This document shows, piece after piece, positions 34,601 to 44,629 of a DNA stretch of 64,000 nt (position 1 is its first letter; every line of letters starts with the position of its first letter). The DNA is from Sedimenticola thiotaurini (lineage in GTDB: Bacteria; Pseudomonadota; Gammaproteobacteria; Chromatiales; Chromatiaceae). The translations under genes were made by a program, and so were the position numbers. The stretch spans positions 1,302,001-1,366,000 of the forward strand of contig NZ_CP011412.1 of assembly GCF_001007875.1 (NCBI RefSeq). The letters run 5' to 3'. A model generated the notes under the pieces. That model saw only the letters and a program-made list of their open reading frames with translations, was not told where the DNA came from and ran no database searches.

Positions 34601-36397
34601 ATGGCGATGGCGCTACAACTCTCCTTGGAAGAGTATCTCTACAGGACGATCCGCGATCGCACGCTCACCGTACTGTTTCAACCTATAGTCGGCAACCAGA
34701 AACGGGCTATTTTTGGCTATGAAGCGCTGATACGCGGCCCCTCCAACACCCCCCTGCACTCCCCGGTAACCCTGTTTGAGACGGCGGCCCGTCAGGGTCG
34801 TCTGGTGGAACTGGATGTACTCTGCCGGGAGGTGGCAATCAAGCAGTTTGTCCACCTTAACCTGCCGGGCAAGTTGTTTCTCAACACCAGCCCGGAGTGT
34901 CTGTTTCAGCCCAATTTCCGCACCGGTGCGACCCTGGGCATATTGAAACAGGTGGGGCTGTCTCCTGAACGGATGGTGATCGAACTTACCGAACAGTTCC
35001 CCACCGAAAACTACCAAGCAGTCCGGGAGGCGAAAAATCACTATAAGTCCATGGGGTTCGAGATCGCCATCGACGACCTGGGAGCCGGTTATGCCGGATT
35101 GCGACTCTGGTCGGAGCTGCGTCCGGACTATGTAAAAATTGATCGCCACTTCATACAGGATATCCACGACGACCCGGCCAAGCAGGAGTTTGTACGCTCG
35201 ATAAAAAACATCGCCCGGGGACTCAACTGCAAGGTGGTCGGCGAAGGGGTGGAGACCGCCGATGAGTTGGATTGCATCTCCAAACTGGGTATCGAATTCA
35301 TCCAGGGCTACTACTTCGCCCGACCGGCGCCGATACCGGTAACTGAAATTCCCAAAAGCGCATTTCAGGAAACCCGGGAGAACCTGACACAGGGTATCGG
35401 CCGCAGCCTGTTCTCCAGGGTTATCGGCGACCTGCTGGTGCCGGTGCCGGGTATCACCGCCACCACCAATATCGAAGAGACGGCGGAGATCTTCCAGCGC
35501 GCCCCGCAGCTGGAGAGCCTGCCGGTAGTGGTCGGTCACCACCCCCTGGGGCTGGTACGCCGAACCAGACTGATGAACCTGTTGTTGACACGTTACGGAC
35601 GGGATCTGCATGGTAAGAAACCGATCATGCAGTTTCTGGATCATGACACCTTGATGCTGGACAGACAGGTGCCGATTGAGCAGGCCAGTTCCCTAGTCAG
35701 CGAACAGATGAAACAGCACAAGGAACTCGATTTCATTATCACAGATAACGGCGCCTACGTGGGTACCGGATCAGTCATCGACCTGCTTGAGATCATCACC
35801 GAAATGCAGGTGCGCAGTGCCCGTTATGCCAATCCCCTCACCCTGCTGCCGGGCAATGTGCCGATCTACGAGGAGCTGGATCATCTGCTGCGGGAACAGC
35901 AGGAGTTCGTGGTCTGTTACTGTGATCTGGACAACTTCAAGCCGTTCAATGACAAGTACGGTTATGAAAAGGGCGATCAGGTAATCCGGGACCTGGCCAA
36001 TATCCTGCGCGACCACGTTCAGCAGGAGCATGACTTTATCGGCCACATCGGCGGCGATGATTTCATCCTGATCTTCCGCAGCCCGGACTGGCAGAAACGG
36101 TGTGAATTGATCCTGGACCATTTCAAACAGACTGCGCCAAAATACTACAGCCGGGAAGATAATGAGCAGCAAGGGATCTGGTCCCAGGACCGCTCCGGCA
36201 ATTACCGTTTTTTTCCCTTACTCACCCTCTCCATCGGCAGTGTACGTCCGGACCCGTCAGCCTGCAAAAGCCATCACGACGTAGCATCCCTGGCCAGTAT
36301 CGCCAAGCGCGAAGCGAAACGGCTGCCGGGAAACAGCCTGTTCCTGGAGCGACGCAGACGCCCCAACTGCCAACGCCCCCGGGAAGCGGTTGCCTGA
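34601..36397 (+). CDS. EAL-CBS-GGDEF protein (c-di-GMP turnover)
   Basis: A 598-residue cytosolic protein. The EAL domain (about 15-255) appears complete: EAL at 41-43, LNTSPE, IELTEQ, IAIDDLGAGY, VKIDR, GEGVET and the IQGYYFARP end. A CBS pair lies around residues 275-400. The GGDEF domain (about 420-590) has YCDLDNFKPFNDKYG and an altered signature, GGDDF at 484-488. The residue pattern before it is QEHD, so the I-site arginine is missing. An EAL-first, GGDEF-last order with CBS between is a known minor architecture. Phosphodiesterase activity looks likely; cyclase activity is uncertain. ATG at 34607 is an alternative start. Confidence 0.92.
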   Translation: MAMALQLSLEEYLYRTIRDRTLTVLFQPIVGNQKRAIFGYEALIRGPSNTPLHSPVTLFETAARQGRLVELDVLCREVAIKQFVHLNLPGKLFLNTSPECLFQPNFRTGATLGILKQVGLSPERMVIELTEQFPTENYQAVREAKNHYKSMGFEIAIDDLGAGYAGLRLWSELRPDYVKIDRHFIQDIHDDPAKQEFVRSIKNIARGLNCKVVGEGVETADELDCISKLGIEFIQGYYFARPAPIPVTEIPKSAFQETRENLTQGIGRSLFSRVIGDLLVPVPGITATTNIEETAEIFQRAPQLESLPVVVGHHPLGLVRRTRLMNLLLTRYGRDLHGKKPIMQFLDHDTLMLDRQVPIEQASSLVSEQMKQHKELDFIITDNGAYVGTGSVIDLLEIITEMQVRSARYANPLTLLPGNVPIYEELDHLLREQQEFVVCYCDLDNFKPFNDKYGYEKGDQVIRDLANILRDHVQQEHDFIGHIGGDDFILIFRSPDWQKRCELILDHFKQTAPKYYSREDNEQQGIWSQDRSGNYRFFPLLTLSIGSVRPDPSACKSHHDVASLASIAKREAKRLPGNSLFLERRRRPNCQRPREAVA

Positions 36398-36571
36398 AAG
36401 GGAGACCATCCCGTCCCCTGCCATCCGCTCCGCCCCGGCCACCATCGACAGGTTTCAGATACAATTTGTCACAGTTGTTAACGCTTCCGCCGGACAAAAC
36501 AACCTATACTATTGGGAACAAGGGGTGCATGCTGGTTTCTGCATCTCGACAGGCAGCCGTTTCAAAGGATC

Positions 36572-38266
36572 ATGGCCAGGATTGACATTTACTTCCGTTT
36601 CCATCTGTTGGCACTGCTGGCACTGATGACCGTTCTGTCACCGGGCAGAGCCAACGATGGGGAGAACCAGACCAATGTCATCAGGCAATCACTGCAGGAA
36701 CAGCTCGCTATCGGTGAATCACTGTCGATCCAGCCACAACCGGACTGGAGCCTATTGCGACAGGTATACGCCAATTACGATTACCGGCCGCTTTGGCATA
36801 CCCCCTTCGGGCAACTGGCTGAAGCGGGCACTGCCCTGAAGCAGTACATCCAGGACGTTGCCGGAGCTGGGCTCGAGCCGGCACTCTACCAGGCGGATAA
36901 CTTCAGTCATCTGTTGGACAACCAGCCCCAGCAGCTGGCCAGGGAGGATCTGTTACTGACCGATGGATTTCTCAGGCTCGCCCGCCACCTCGCCGAAGGA
37001 CAACTGGATCCGGCAGCCGTTGATCCACTGTGGAAAATCCCCATGGAGCGGATTGACAGCGCCCGGTTGCTGGATCAAGCGGTGATCGGCCTGAATCCGG
37101 TTTCGGTTCTGGAGTCGCTCAATCCACGCAATCACGGCTACCAGGCCCTGCTACGGGCCTTGTCCGACTATCGCCGCATCGCCAGCGAGGGGGGCTGGTC
37201 GCCATTGCCAGAAGCCCCCCTGCTACGCCCCGGTGAACAGCACGGACTGGTGCCGTTGTTGCGCCAGCGACTCCGGACCACGGGACATTTTGACGCCCCG
37301 TCACCAGCAACCGATGTCCTGACTTACGACCCCGATCTGCAACAGGCCGTGGAGCGTTTTCAGCAGGCTCACGGGCTCAAGCAGGATGGCATCATCGGCC
37401 CGCAAACCCGCGCCGCATTGAATGTTTCCGTCGAACAACGTATCGCCCAGATCGAATCCAACCTGGAACGTTGGCGCTGGTTGCCTCAACAGCTTGGTGA
37501 CCGCTACATCCTGGTTAATATCGGTGGTTATCTGGTACAGCTGGTAGAGCATGATAAGGTCAGGCTGGAGAGCCGTAGCATTATCGGCCGGCCAATGCGC
37601 TATACCCCCTCATTCAGTGCGCGCGCCACCCATCTGGTGCTGAACCCTACCTGGACAGTACCCCGCCGTATTGCGGTGGAGGATCTGTTGCCGGCACAGC
37701 GCCGGGACTCGGAGTACCTGTTGCGCAAGAACATCCAGATTCAACAGCGCGAGGGAGATCAATGGGTGAGCCAGGATCCGGCCATGATCGACTGGGGAGC
37801 ATTCAACAGGAACAATTTCCCGTTCCGCCTGCAACAGAGCCCCGGTGACGGCAACAGCCTGGGCCGCATCAAATTCCACATGCCGAACCCCTACGCCATC
37901 TATCTCCACGACACCCCGGCCAAGGGTCTGTTCAGCCACCCGGTCCGGGACTTCAGTTCAGGCTGTGTACGGGTGGAGGGGATTCAGGATCTGGCCCGGC
38001 AGCTGCTCGTCAGCGAGCCGGAGACGATCAGCCTGTTTAGCGATCGACTGGCATCCCGTCAGAGCAGCTATTTCAAACTCCCGCAGCCGATTGACGTCTA
38101 CCTGGTCTATTTCACCGCCTGGATTGACCCCGATACAGGTGTCCAGTTCCGTCCCGATATCTATGACCTTGACCGCCCCCTGATGCTGAGCCTGCGGCAG
38201 TTATCCCCCTCCCAGGACAAGCAGTTCGCCCACCGCGAAACCGAACCGGTCTCTATCGCCAATTAA
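36572..38266 (+). CDS. ldtD: L,D-transpeptidase, YcbB/LdtD type
   Basis: The 564-residue envelope protein starts at 36572 (AAAGGA upstream) with a basic N-terminus and hydrophobic signal segment. It has a scaffold region with YRPLWH, a peptidoglycan-binding domain around residues 250-300 (LQQAVERFQQAHGLKQDGIIG, in parts) and a YkuD catalytic domain. The active site includes YLHDTPAKGLFSHP and the catalytic cysteine in FSSGCVRVE. It makes 3-3 cross-links between peptides. The next gene is mepK, as in E. coli (ycbB-ycbK). Confidence 0.93.
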   Translation: MARIDIYFRFHLLALLALMTVLSPGRANDGENQTNVIRQSLQEQLAIGESLSIQPQPDWSLLRQVYANYDYRPLWHTPFGQLAEAGTALKQYIQDVAGAGLEPALYQADNFSHLLDNQPQQLAREDLLLTDGFLRLARHLAEGQLDPAAVDPLWKIPMERIDSARLLDQAVIGLNPVSVLESLNPRNHGYQALLRALSDYRRIASEGGWSPLPEAPLLRPGEQHGLVPLLRQRLRTTGHFDAPSPATDVLTYDPDLQQAVERFQQAHGLKQDGIIGPQTRAALNVSVEQRIAQIESNLERWRWLPQQLGDRYILVNIGGYLVQLVEHDKVRLESRSIIGRPMRYTPSFSARATHLVLNPTWTVPRRIAVEDLLPAQRRDSEYLLRKNIQIQQREGDQWVSQDPAMIDWGAFNRNNFPFRLQQSPGDGNSLGRIKFHMPNPYAIYLHDTPAKGLFSHPVRDFSSGCVRVEGIQDLARQLLVSEPETISLFSDRLASRQSSYFKLPQPIDVYLVYFTAWIDPDTGVQFRPDIYDLDRPLMLSLRQLSPSQDKQFAHRETEPVSIAN

Positions 38267-38406
38267 GAACAAACCGCGTACTGACCCGTCAACAGCGTGA
38301 CACAGTGCACAGGGCTGGCAACCCGCCAGCGCTTGCGATAGTATCTCCAGAGTTTTTTGGTTATAAAACAACCAATTCTACACATTTGACTGGGGATTAC
38401 GGTTGT

Positions 38407-38982
38407 ATGACGGTTAAGCAGAAAGATCACGCATCACGCCAGACACCCACCCTCAGCCGACGCGGTTTCATCACCGGCTGTGCGGCTGCAGCAGCGGCCA
38501 TGGTTGCGCCCACCGCCTTCGCCAACATCAAACAGTCACCCGAGCGCGTGCTGGCGCTGCATCACCTGCACACCGGAGAGCGCAGACGGGTCACCTACTG
38601 GGCCGAGGGCAGCTACATCCAGGATGGACTGAAGGAGATCAACCACCTGTTGCGGGATCACCGTACCGGCGATCAGCACAGCATGGATCCCGCACTGTTC
38701 GATCTGCTGCACCAGGTACAGGCCCGCCTGGAGTGCCGTGGTGAGTTCCAGATCATCTCGGGCTACCGCTCTCCCAAGACCAACAAGATGCTGCGCCAGA
38801 ACAGCAGCGGCGTAGCCAAGCGCAGCATGCACATGGACGGCAAGGCGCTCGACATCCGTCTCGCCGGCTGTGAGCTGAAACAGCTGCACCGGGCCGCCAA
38901 ATCACTCAAGGCGGGCGGCGTCGGCCTCTATACCCGCTCCAATTTCGTGCACGTGGATACAGGCCGGGTCAGATACTGGTAG
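38407..38982 (+). CDS. mepK: MepK-type murein endopeptidase (DUF882)
   Basis: A 191-residue M15-family peptidase that cleaves 3-3 cross-links in E. coli. The N-terminus carries a twin-arginine signal, LSRRGFITGCAAAAAAM, so export through Tat is likely. Zinc ligands are visible in RSMHMDGKALDIRL (His and Asp) and NFVHVDTGRV (His). The ATG at 38407 is chosen because it gives the correct signal peptide and lies about ten bases after GGGGATT. It follows ldtD by 140 bp, a conserved enzyme pair that makes and removes the same bond. Confidence 0.93.
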   Translation: MTVKQKDHASRQTPTLSRRGFITGCAAAAAAMVAPTAFANIKQSPERVLALHHLHTGERRRVTYWAEGSYIQDGLKEINHLLRDHRTGDQHSMDPALFDLLHQVQARLECRGEFQIISGYRSPKTNKMLRQNSSGVAKRSMHMDGKALDIRLAGCELKQLHRAAKSLKAGGVGLYTRSNFVHVDTGRVRYW

Positions 38983-39001
38983 CTGACCCACCGACCCCTG
39001 C

Positions 39002-39487
39002 TCAATCTTTCACCTGTGCCGACAGCCGTTTTGCCTCGATACGTTTTTTCAGCTGGTAGACCCGTCGGCCATTGACACCACTATCGCTATAACCCACCCG
39101 TGAACCGGAACGGATATGCAACAGCTGCCGCTGCGGATCCATTCGCAGTTCCAGGTCATCCGTAAAACCGAACAGGGCGGAACGGAAAGTGGCGGCCAGA
39201 TAACCATCCTGTTCAACCACCACCCGGCCACCCATCTCTTCGATAACGCTCCGCATCAACTGAGTAAACCAGTCCTGCGCCCCAGCGGGCAGTTGCACCG
39301 GCTGGACATAGTGGTTACTGTCTTCGGCATACTCGCTACAGACACAGTTGGGCCGATCGGGACATCGGGTCAGCCGCCCGTCCAGCAGGCCCGGAGACTC
39401 TCCGGAACGGGAGACCATGCCCATCACAAACAACAGCAGGGTCACTCCGACCACCATCAGTAATAAAATAATCAGTGTTGTTTTCAT
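39002..39487 (-). CDS. DUF1499 family membrane-anchored protein
   Basis: The 161-residue protein has one N-terminal hydrophobic helix (about residues 3-22) followed by the DUF1499 domain. The family signature TRCPDRPNCVCSEYAED is seen after the helix, and a later SALFGFTDDLELRMD and SGSRVGYSDSGVNGRRV block matches the conserved core. The start at 39487 is preferred over one 22 codons upstream. DUF1499 proteins have no known biochemical function; some are outer-envelope proteins. It is convergent with mepK, with 19 bp between stops. Confidence 0.88.
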   Translation of the reverse strand: MKTTLIILLLMVVGVTLLLFVMGMVSRSGESPGLLDGRLTRCPDRPNCVCSEYAEDSNHYVQPVQLPAGAQDWFTQLMRSVIEEMGGRVVVEQDGYLAATFRSALFGFTDDLELRMDPQRQLLHIRSGSRVGYSDSGVNGRRVYQLKKRIEAKRLSAQVKD

Positions 39488-39696
39488 CACGACACATCCG
39501 GTTGGGGAAAACAGCAACAGTTCCGCCGATGATACTCCAGAATGGTTTATCATGGGCCATTTGAGATACGCTGGCGCCTTGCCAGGCTCGGCGAACCACC
39601 CACTTTCCGTGGATTTTCAACTCCCGGGCCGGAATAGAATAACCACGGAATTACATCACTACAGAAGCCTGTATCGGGCAGACGACATCGAGCATC

Positions 39697-40557
39697 ATGG
39701 ACTGGAACCACTTTATTCTTGAATACGAAGTACCGATACGACTCGGTTTTTTCTTCGGCATACTGCTGCTGGTAGCACTGTGGGAGCTGGCTTCACCACG
39801 TCGACCGTTGAGCCAGCCCAAGCTGCTACGCTGGGGCAATAATCTGGGTCTCACCTTTCTCAACTCCCTGCTGCTGCGCCTGCTGTTTCCGGCAGCGGCC
39901 GTGGGCGTGGCGGTTTTTGCCAATCAACAGGGCTGGGGACTGTTCAACTACTACCAGCTGCCGCTGGTTATCTCGGCCACCGTCTCCGTCATACTGCTGG
40001 ATGGGGTGATCTATCTGCAGCATGTGATGGTACATGCAGTTCCCCTGCTCTGGCGCCTGCACCGGGTCCATCACGCAGACCTGGACTTTGACGTCACCAC
40101 CGGCGCCCGCTTCCACCCGATCGAGATCATCCTCTCCATGCTGATCAAGTTCGCCACTATCCTGCTGCTTGGCCCACCGGTGGTCGGGGTGGTGATTTTT
40201 GAAGTGCTGCTCAACGCTACGGCCATGTTCAACCACGGCAATCTGCGGTTACCTGAAAACCTGGACCGGGTGCTGCGACTGTTCGTCGTCACACCTGACA
40301 TGCACCGGGTCCATCACTCCATCGAAGATGACGAGACCAACAGCAACTTCGGTTTCAACCTGCCCTGGTGGGACCGCGTGTTCGGCACTTACAAGGCACA
40401 ACCCGATGCGGGCCACGAAGGAATGACCATCGGCATCGACCGGTTCCGTGATCCGTCCAGGGTTGAGCGGTTAGCCGGCATGTTAACCCTGCCGTTTAGT
40501 GGAGGCAGCACCGGTTACACCATCAATCGGCGCAGCTGGAAGAAGCCACCGAGTTGA
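39697..40557 (+). CDS. Fatty acid hydroxylase/sterol desaturase family protein
   Basis: A 286-residue membrane protein with four or five hydrophobic segments in the first 175 residues. Histidine clusters that bind the di-iron centre are QHVMVHAV, RLHRVHHADLD, RFHPIE, FNHGN and DMHRVHHS. The family includes hydroxylases and desaturases of sterols, carotenoids, fatty acids and ether lipids. The substrate is unknown. No clear ribosome site precedes the ATG. It stands alone between DUF1499 and the RpfE-like gene. Confidence 0.89.
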   Translation: MDWNHFILEYEVPIRLGFFFGILLLVALWELASPRRPLSQPKLLRWGNNLGLTFLNSLLLRLLFPAAAVGVAVFANQQGWGLFNYYQLPLVISATVSVILLDGVIYLQHVMVHAVPLLWRLHRVHHADLDFDVTTGARFHPIEIILSMLIKFATILLLGPPVVGVVIFEVLLNATAMFNHGNLRLPENLDRVLRLFVVTPDMHRVHHSIEDDETNSNFGFNLPWWDRVFGTYKAQPDAGHEGMTIGIDRFRDPSRVERLAGMLTLPFSGGSTGYTINRRSWKKPPS

Positions 40558-40588
40558 TGATATCGGAGGAGAAGCAGTCGGGGGAAAT

Positions 40589-41632
40589 TCAGACCAGTGG
40601 ATTGCTGTCCAGCCGCTGACTCAGGGGGCTTGGCCGTTTCCAGAAACGGCGCAGGCTGTGCCTGTCGATCCGGTATTGCTGGCCGTTGCAGGGATAGAGA
40701 AACAGCGAGTTGAGCCGTTTCTGACGCAACCCATCCAGCAGGGGTTCGATCCAGTTCTGTAACTGGATCAGCTGCTCACTCCAGGCGAAAGGATCGGCAC
40801 AGAGCACTGGGCGCCGCAGCAGTTCATAGCAGACCAGGATCTCGCCGCCGCTTGCATCACACAGTCCATCTAACCTATCAGGCAGCGTTTCAACCGGTGT
40901 GCCAGCCGTGCTGGCCAACCCACGCAGCAGGGCTGAATCACCATACAGTGCACTCATTCCTGTCTGCAGCTGACTATGGGACTTGCCGCCACCCGACAAC
41001 CAGAGCCCGTTTACCGGCCCCTTCCCCGACTGTTCCCGCTGCGCATTCAGCTCCGACGTGTAAAACAACATCTGAATTTCGTTCAACACGCCATGCCAGC
41101 GTATCCCTTCCTCGCCCTCGGGCAGAAACAGATCCATATTGCGCCCAAACACATCGGTCAGTTCATAGGTTTTGAGGTCGGGCTCTTCTGCCAGGGACAG
41201 ATACCAGCGGTGGGGATGGGGCACCTCCACCTGCCAGCCCTCATCGATAAAGTGGTCGTTAAACAGCTTGGCCAGCCCTTTCGACTCCGCCAGGGTGAGA
41301 TTCAGATCTTCAACGTCAAACAGCAGCAGCCGATCCTGGTCGGGTCGCAGATATACCGGGGTCAGTTGCAACCAGTAACGACTGTCCGCAGTGCCGCCAT
41401 CACCGATCCGACGATAGGCCGCGGTGGGCAGGTTGCCCCCGTTTTCGCTGGAAATGCCAAACAGGCCGAATAGCACAGACTCCAGATCATCACCGGGGTG
41501 GGTCTGGCGATCACTGCGTGCAAATAGCCGCTCCAGGAGTTTGAAACCCGGCTGTGGCTGGAGTTGATCAAGGGTCGGCATCGGCCCCAACAGACCGGGT
41601 ATCAGAAGATGAAGATTGGGTAGTTTGCTCAT
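40589..41632 (-). CDS. RpfE-type / phosphoglycerate mutase-like protein
   Basis: The 347-residue protein starts at 41632 with MSKLPNLHLLIPGLLGP, preceded by no strong ribosome site; the upstream in-frame extension is arginine-rich and unlikely to be coding. The motif PVNGLWLSGGGKS near residue 230 and the general fold pattern match the bacterial RpfE/ApgM-like family usually found next to recJ. Some annotations call it cofactor-independent phosphoglycerate mutase, but no catalytic proof exists. recJ is not present here. It shares orientation with hom, 202 bp downstream of it. Confidence 0.72.
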   Translation of the reverse strand: MSKLPNLHLLIPGLLGPMPTLDQLQPQPGFKLLERLFARSDRQTHPGDDLESVLFGLFGISSENGGNLPTAAYRRIGDGGTADSRYWLQLTPVYLRPDQDRLLLFDVEDLNLTLAESKGLAKLFNDHFIDEGWQVEVPHPHRWYLSLAEEPDLKTYELTDVFGRNMDLFLPEGEEGIRWHGVLNEIQMLFYTSELNAQREQSGKGPVNGLWLSGGGKSHSQLQTGMSALYGDSALLRGLASTAGTPVETLPDRLDGLCDASGGEILVCYELLRRPVLCADPFAWSEQLIQLQNWIEPLLDGLRQKRLNSLFLYPCNGQQYRIDRHSLRRFWKRPSPLSQRLDSNPLV

Positions 41633-41797
41633 CAGCTGTTTTTGACTGTCACGGTGGATGGTTGGTTGCCTGGTCTCTGCCCCAACTGCCAGCAGCAAGT
41701 CGAGCAGGCGCGGCTGCAACCGCAAGCCTGCTGGTCCAAGCCTGCCTGTCGGGGAAGTCAGCCGCCGAAGAGCGCGCCGGACAAATAGCAACAGCGC

Positions 41798-41824
41798 GGT
41801 TAAGTTGGCCCGGCCAACTTAACC
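41798..41824 (-). terminator. Perfect hairpin after hom
   Basis: GGTTAAGTTGGCC and GGCCAACTTAACC form a 13-bp perfect inverted repeat around one base, 11 bp after the hom stop. It lacks a strong T-run on the minus strand, so it may act as a stability or attenuation hairpin rather than a full terminator. Confidence 0.6.
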
Positions 41825-41834
41825 CCAAACAGTG

Positions 41835-43154
41835 TCAGCCGTCGAGCTGCTCCATGCGGATGCGGATGACCGGGGCAGTCACCGCAGCCAGGGCCTCGAT
41901 TCGCTTGATTGCCTGATTCATCTGCCGCTCCAGCACTTCGTGGGTCAGCATAATGAGTGATACCTGGGTATCCCCTTCCGCCGGCTCTTTCTGCTGAATC
42001 GCTTCGATGCTGATCTCGGCATCCGCCAGGATACGGGTGATCTCCGCCATCACACCCAGTTCGTCAGCCACCTGCATGCGCAGATAATAGGCGGTCTCCA
42101 CATCCTCCATACCCAGAATGGGCAAATCGGACAGCTCGTTGGGCTGGAACGCCAGGTGCGGCACCCGGTTCTCGGGATCTGTGGTCAGGGCACGCACCAC
42201 ATCTACCACATCCGCCACCACCGCCGAGGCGGTCGGTTCGGAACCGGCACCTGCGCCGTAATAAAGTGTCGGACCCACCGCATCACCTTTGACCAGGACG
42301 GCGTTCATCACCCCATCCACATTGGCCAGCAGGCGGCGTTCCGGGATCAGCGTCGGGTGAACCCGCATCTCGATCCCCTTGTCCGTCTTGTGGGCGATAC
42401 CCAGATGCTTGATCCGATAACCCAGCTCACTGGCAAAGGCCACGTCCTGGCGATCGATACGGGTGATCCCCTCGGTGTAGGTCTTGTCAAACTGCAGCGG
42501 AATCCCGAAGGCGATTGAGCTGAGAATGGTCAGCTTGTGAGCCGCGTCTATACCTTCCACATCAAAAGTGGGATCGGCCTCGGCATAACCGAGCGCCTGG
42601 GCCTCCGCCAGCACGTCATCAAAATCCCGGCCCTTGTCGCGCATTTCGCTCAGGATAAAGTTGCCGGTACCATTGATAATACCCGCCACCCACTCAATCT
42701 GGTTGGCAGCCAGGCCTTCACGGATGGCCTTGATAATGGGGATACCACCGGCGACGCCAGCCTCGAACGCCACCGTTACCCCCTTGGCCTGGGCGGCGGC
42801 AAAAATCTCATTGCCGTGCATGGCGATCAGTGCCTTGTTGGCCGTAACCACATGCTTGCCGTTCTCGATTGCCTGCAATACCAGTTCCCGGGCCGGCGAG
42901 TAACCGCCGATCAGCTCAATAACAATCTCGATTTCCGGGTTGTTGACCACGGCGAAGGCATCATCGGTGACATCGATCTGATCCAGCCCGTTGATCGCCT
43001 CGGCGTCATAGTCCCGCGCCGCCGCCTGGATAATGCGGATTCCCCGGCCGGCCCGACGGGTAATCTCATCCGCGTTCCGGGTCAGCACATTCACCGTACC
43101 GCCACCGACCGTACCCAGACCCAACAAACCTACCTTGACCGCGTCCAAACTCAC
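41835..43154 (-). CDS. hom: Homoserine dehydrogenase
   Basis: The 439-residue enzyme reduces aspartate semialdehyde to homoserine with NAD(P)H. VGLLGLGTVGGGTVNVL (about 8-24) is the dinucleotide site. VTANKALIA and GIINGTGNFILSEM belong to the catalytic domain; a C-terminal ACT domain (about 355-435, MQVADELGVMAEITRILAD) suggests feedback inhibition by threonine. It lies 117 bp after alaC in the same direction. thrC, its usual partner, is elsewhere in the window. Confidence 0.96.
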   Translation of the reverse strand: MSLDAVKVGLLGLGTVGGGTVNVLTRNADEITRRAGRGIRIIQAAARDYDAEAINGLDQIDVTDDAFAVVNNPEIEIVIELIGGYSPARELVLQAIENGKHVVTANKALIAMHGNEIFAAAQAKGVTVAFEAGVAGGIPIIKAIREGLAANQIEWVAGIINGTGNFILSEMRDKGRDFDDVLAEAQALGYAEADPTFDVEGIDAAHKLTILSSIAFGIPLQFDKTYTEGITRIDRQDVAFASELGYRIKHLGIAHKTDKGIEMRVHPTLIPERRLLANVDGVMNAVLVKGDAVGPTLYYGAGAGSEPTASAVVADVVDVVRALTTDPENRVPHLAFQPNELSDLPILGMEDVETAYYLRMQVADELGVMAEITRILADAEISIEAIQQKEPAEGDTQVSLIMLTHEVLERQMNQAIKRIEALAAVTAPVIRIRMEQLDG

Positions 43155-43271
43155 TCTCCCAATACTATTTACTACGGGGCAGCTCCGCTGCCGAAAAAAT
43201 ATTTAGCTTATCTTGCCACACTTTCACCCGGTCTATCCCCACCCGTGCACTGTTTGCCGGATCCGGGACAG

Positions 43272-44480
43272 CTACGCCTCACTCTGTTTGGCGTCTCTGC
43301 GGATCATCTCCTTGATACCGCGAACCGCCTGCCGGGTTCGATGCTCATTCTCAATCAAGCCGAAACGGACGTAGTCATCGCCGTGCTGGCCGAATCCAAC
43401 ACCGGGAGAGACCGCCACCTTGGCATCCTTCAACAGTTTCTTGGAGAACTCCAGGGAACCCATCTCCAGGTACTGCTCCGGTATTTTCGCCCAGACAAAC
43501 ATGGTCGCCTTCGGCCGCTCCACCGGCCAGCCGGCGGCATTCAATCCATCACAGAGCACATCCCGGCGGCGCTGGTACATATCGCGGATCTCCCGCACGC
43601 AATCCTGCGGCCCTTCCAGGGCCTGGATGGCCGCCACCTGGATCGGCGTGAACATGCCGTAGTCGAGGTAGGATTTCATCCGTGCCAATGCCGCCACCAA
43701 CACCTTGTTGCCGCACATGAAGCCGACGCGCCAACCGGGCATATTGTAACTCTTGGACAGTGAGAAGAACTCCACGGCGATATCTTCCGCACCTTTGACC
43801 TGGAGAATGGAAGGCGCCACATAACCATCGAATGCAATATCCGCATAGGCCAGGTCATGCACCACCCAGATATTGTTCTCCCGGGCAATCTCGATCACCT
43901 TCTCGAAGAAATCCAGCTCGACGCACTGCCCGGTTGGATTGCCGGGAAAGTTCAGCACCAGCATTTTTGGCTTCGGCCAGCTGTCCACAATGGCCTCTTG
44001 CAGCTTGTCGAAAAAGTCCACGCCCGGCACCAGCGGAACATGCCGAATATCGGCACCGGCAATGACGAATCCGTAGGGGTGGATCGGATAGGCCGGATTG
44101 GGCACCAGTACCGAATCGCCCGGTCCCAGGCAGGCCAGGGACAGGTGGGCCAGGCCCTCTTTGGAGCCGATGGTGACAATCGCCTGGGATTCCGGATCCA
44201 GCTCCACATCGTAGCGATCCTTGTACCAGCGACAGATGGCACGGCGCAGCCGGGGAATACCCCGGGACATGGAGTAACGATGGGTATCCTTGCGTTGCGC
44301 CGCTTCCACCAGTTTGTCAACAATGTGCTGCGGGGTTGGTTGATCGGGATTCCCCATACCGAAGTCGATAATGTCCTCGCCCCTCGCTCGCGCCGCTGCT
44401 TTCAAATCATTGACGATATTGAAAACATAGGGCGGCAGTCGCTTGATTCTGCTGAAATCTTCCATCTCGGGCGTTGACAC
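43272..44480 (-). CDS. alaC: Alanine transaminase AlaC
   Basis: A 402-residue PLP aminotransferase of fold type I. The characteristic start is [44 protein letters not shown] and the PLP-lysine motif [15 protein letters not shown] follow in order. AlaC interconverts pyruvate and alanine with glutamate. The upstream neighbour hom is a common gammaproteobacterial linkage. It is divergent from the Mth938-like gene across 149 bp. Confidence 0.93.
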   Translation of the reverse strand: MSTPEMEDFSRIKRLPPYVFNIVNDLKAAARARGEDIIDFGMGNPDQPTPQHIVDKLVEAAQRKDTHRYSMSRGIPRLRRAICRWYKDRYDVELDPESQAIVTIGSKEGLAHLSLACLGPGDSVLVPNPAYPIHPYGFVIAGADIRHVPLVPGVDFFDKLQEAIVDSWPKPKMLVLNFPGNPTGQCVELDFFEKVIEIARENNIWVVHDLAYADIAFDGYVAPSILQVKGAEDIAVEFFSLSKSYNMPGWRVGFMCGNKVLVAALARMKSYLDYGMFTPIQVAAIQALEGPQDCVREIRDMYQRRRDVLCDGLNAAGWPVERPKATMFVWAKIPEQYLEMGSLEFSKKLLKDAKVAVSPGVGFGQHGDDYVRFGLIENEHRTRQAVRGIKEMIRRDAKQSEA

Positions 44481-44629
44481 TGGGGACCTCTTGGTTGCAC
44501 TGAAGCAGTGGCTGGGGAAAAAAGATCTAACCTACCCGAGGGGTCACGGGGCTGTCAATCTCATATAGAGACCACGATAGTGAATTTATTCCTTTTGCAG
44601 GGAATAGCGCAGGCTGCTATCTTTCCTGC

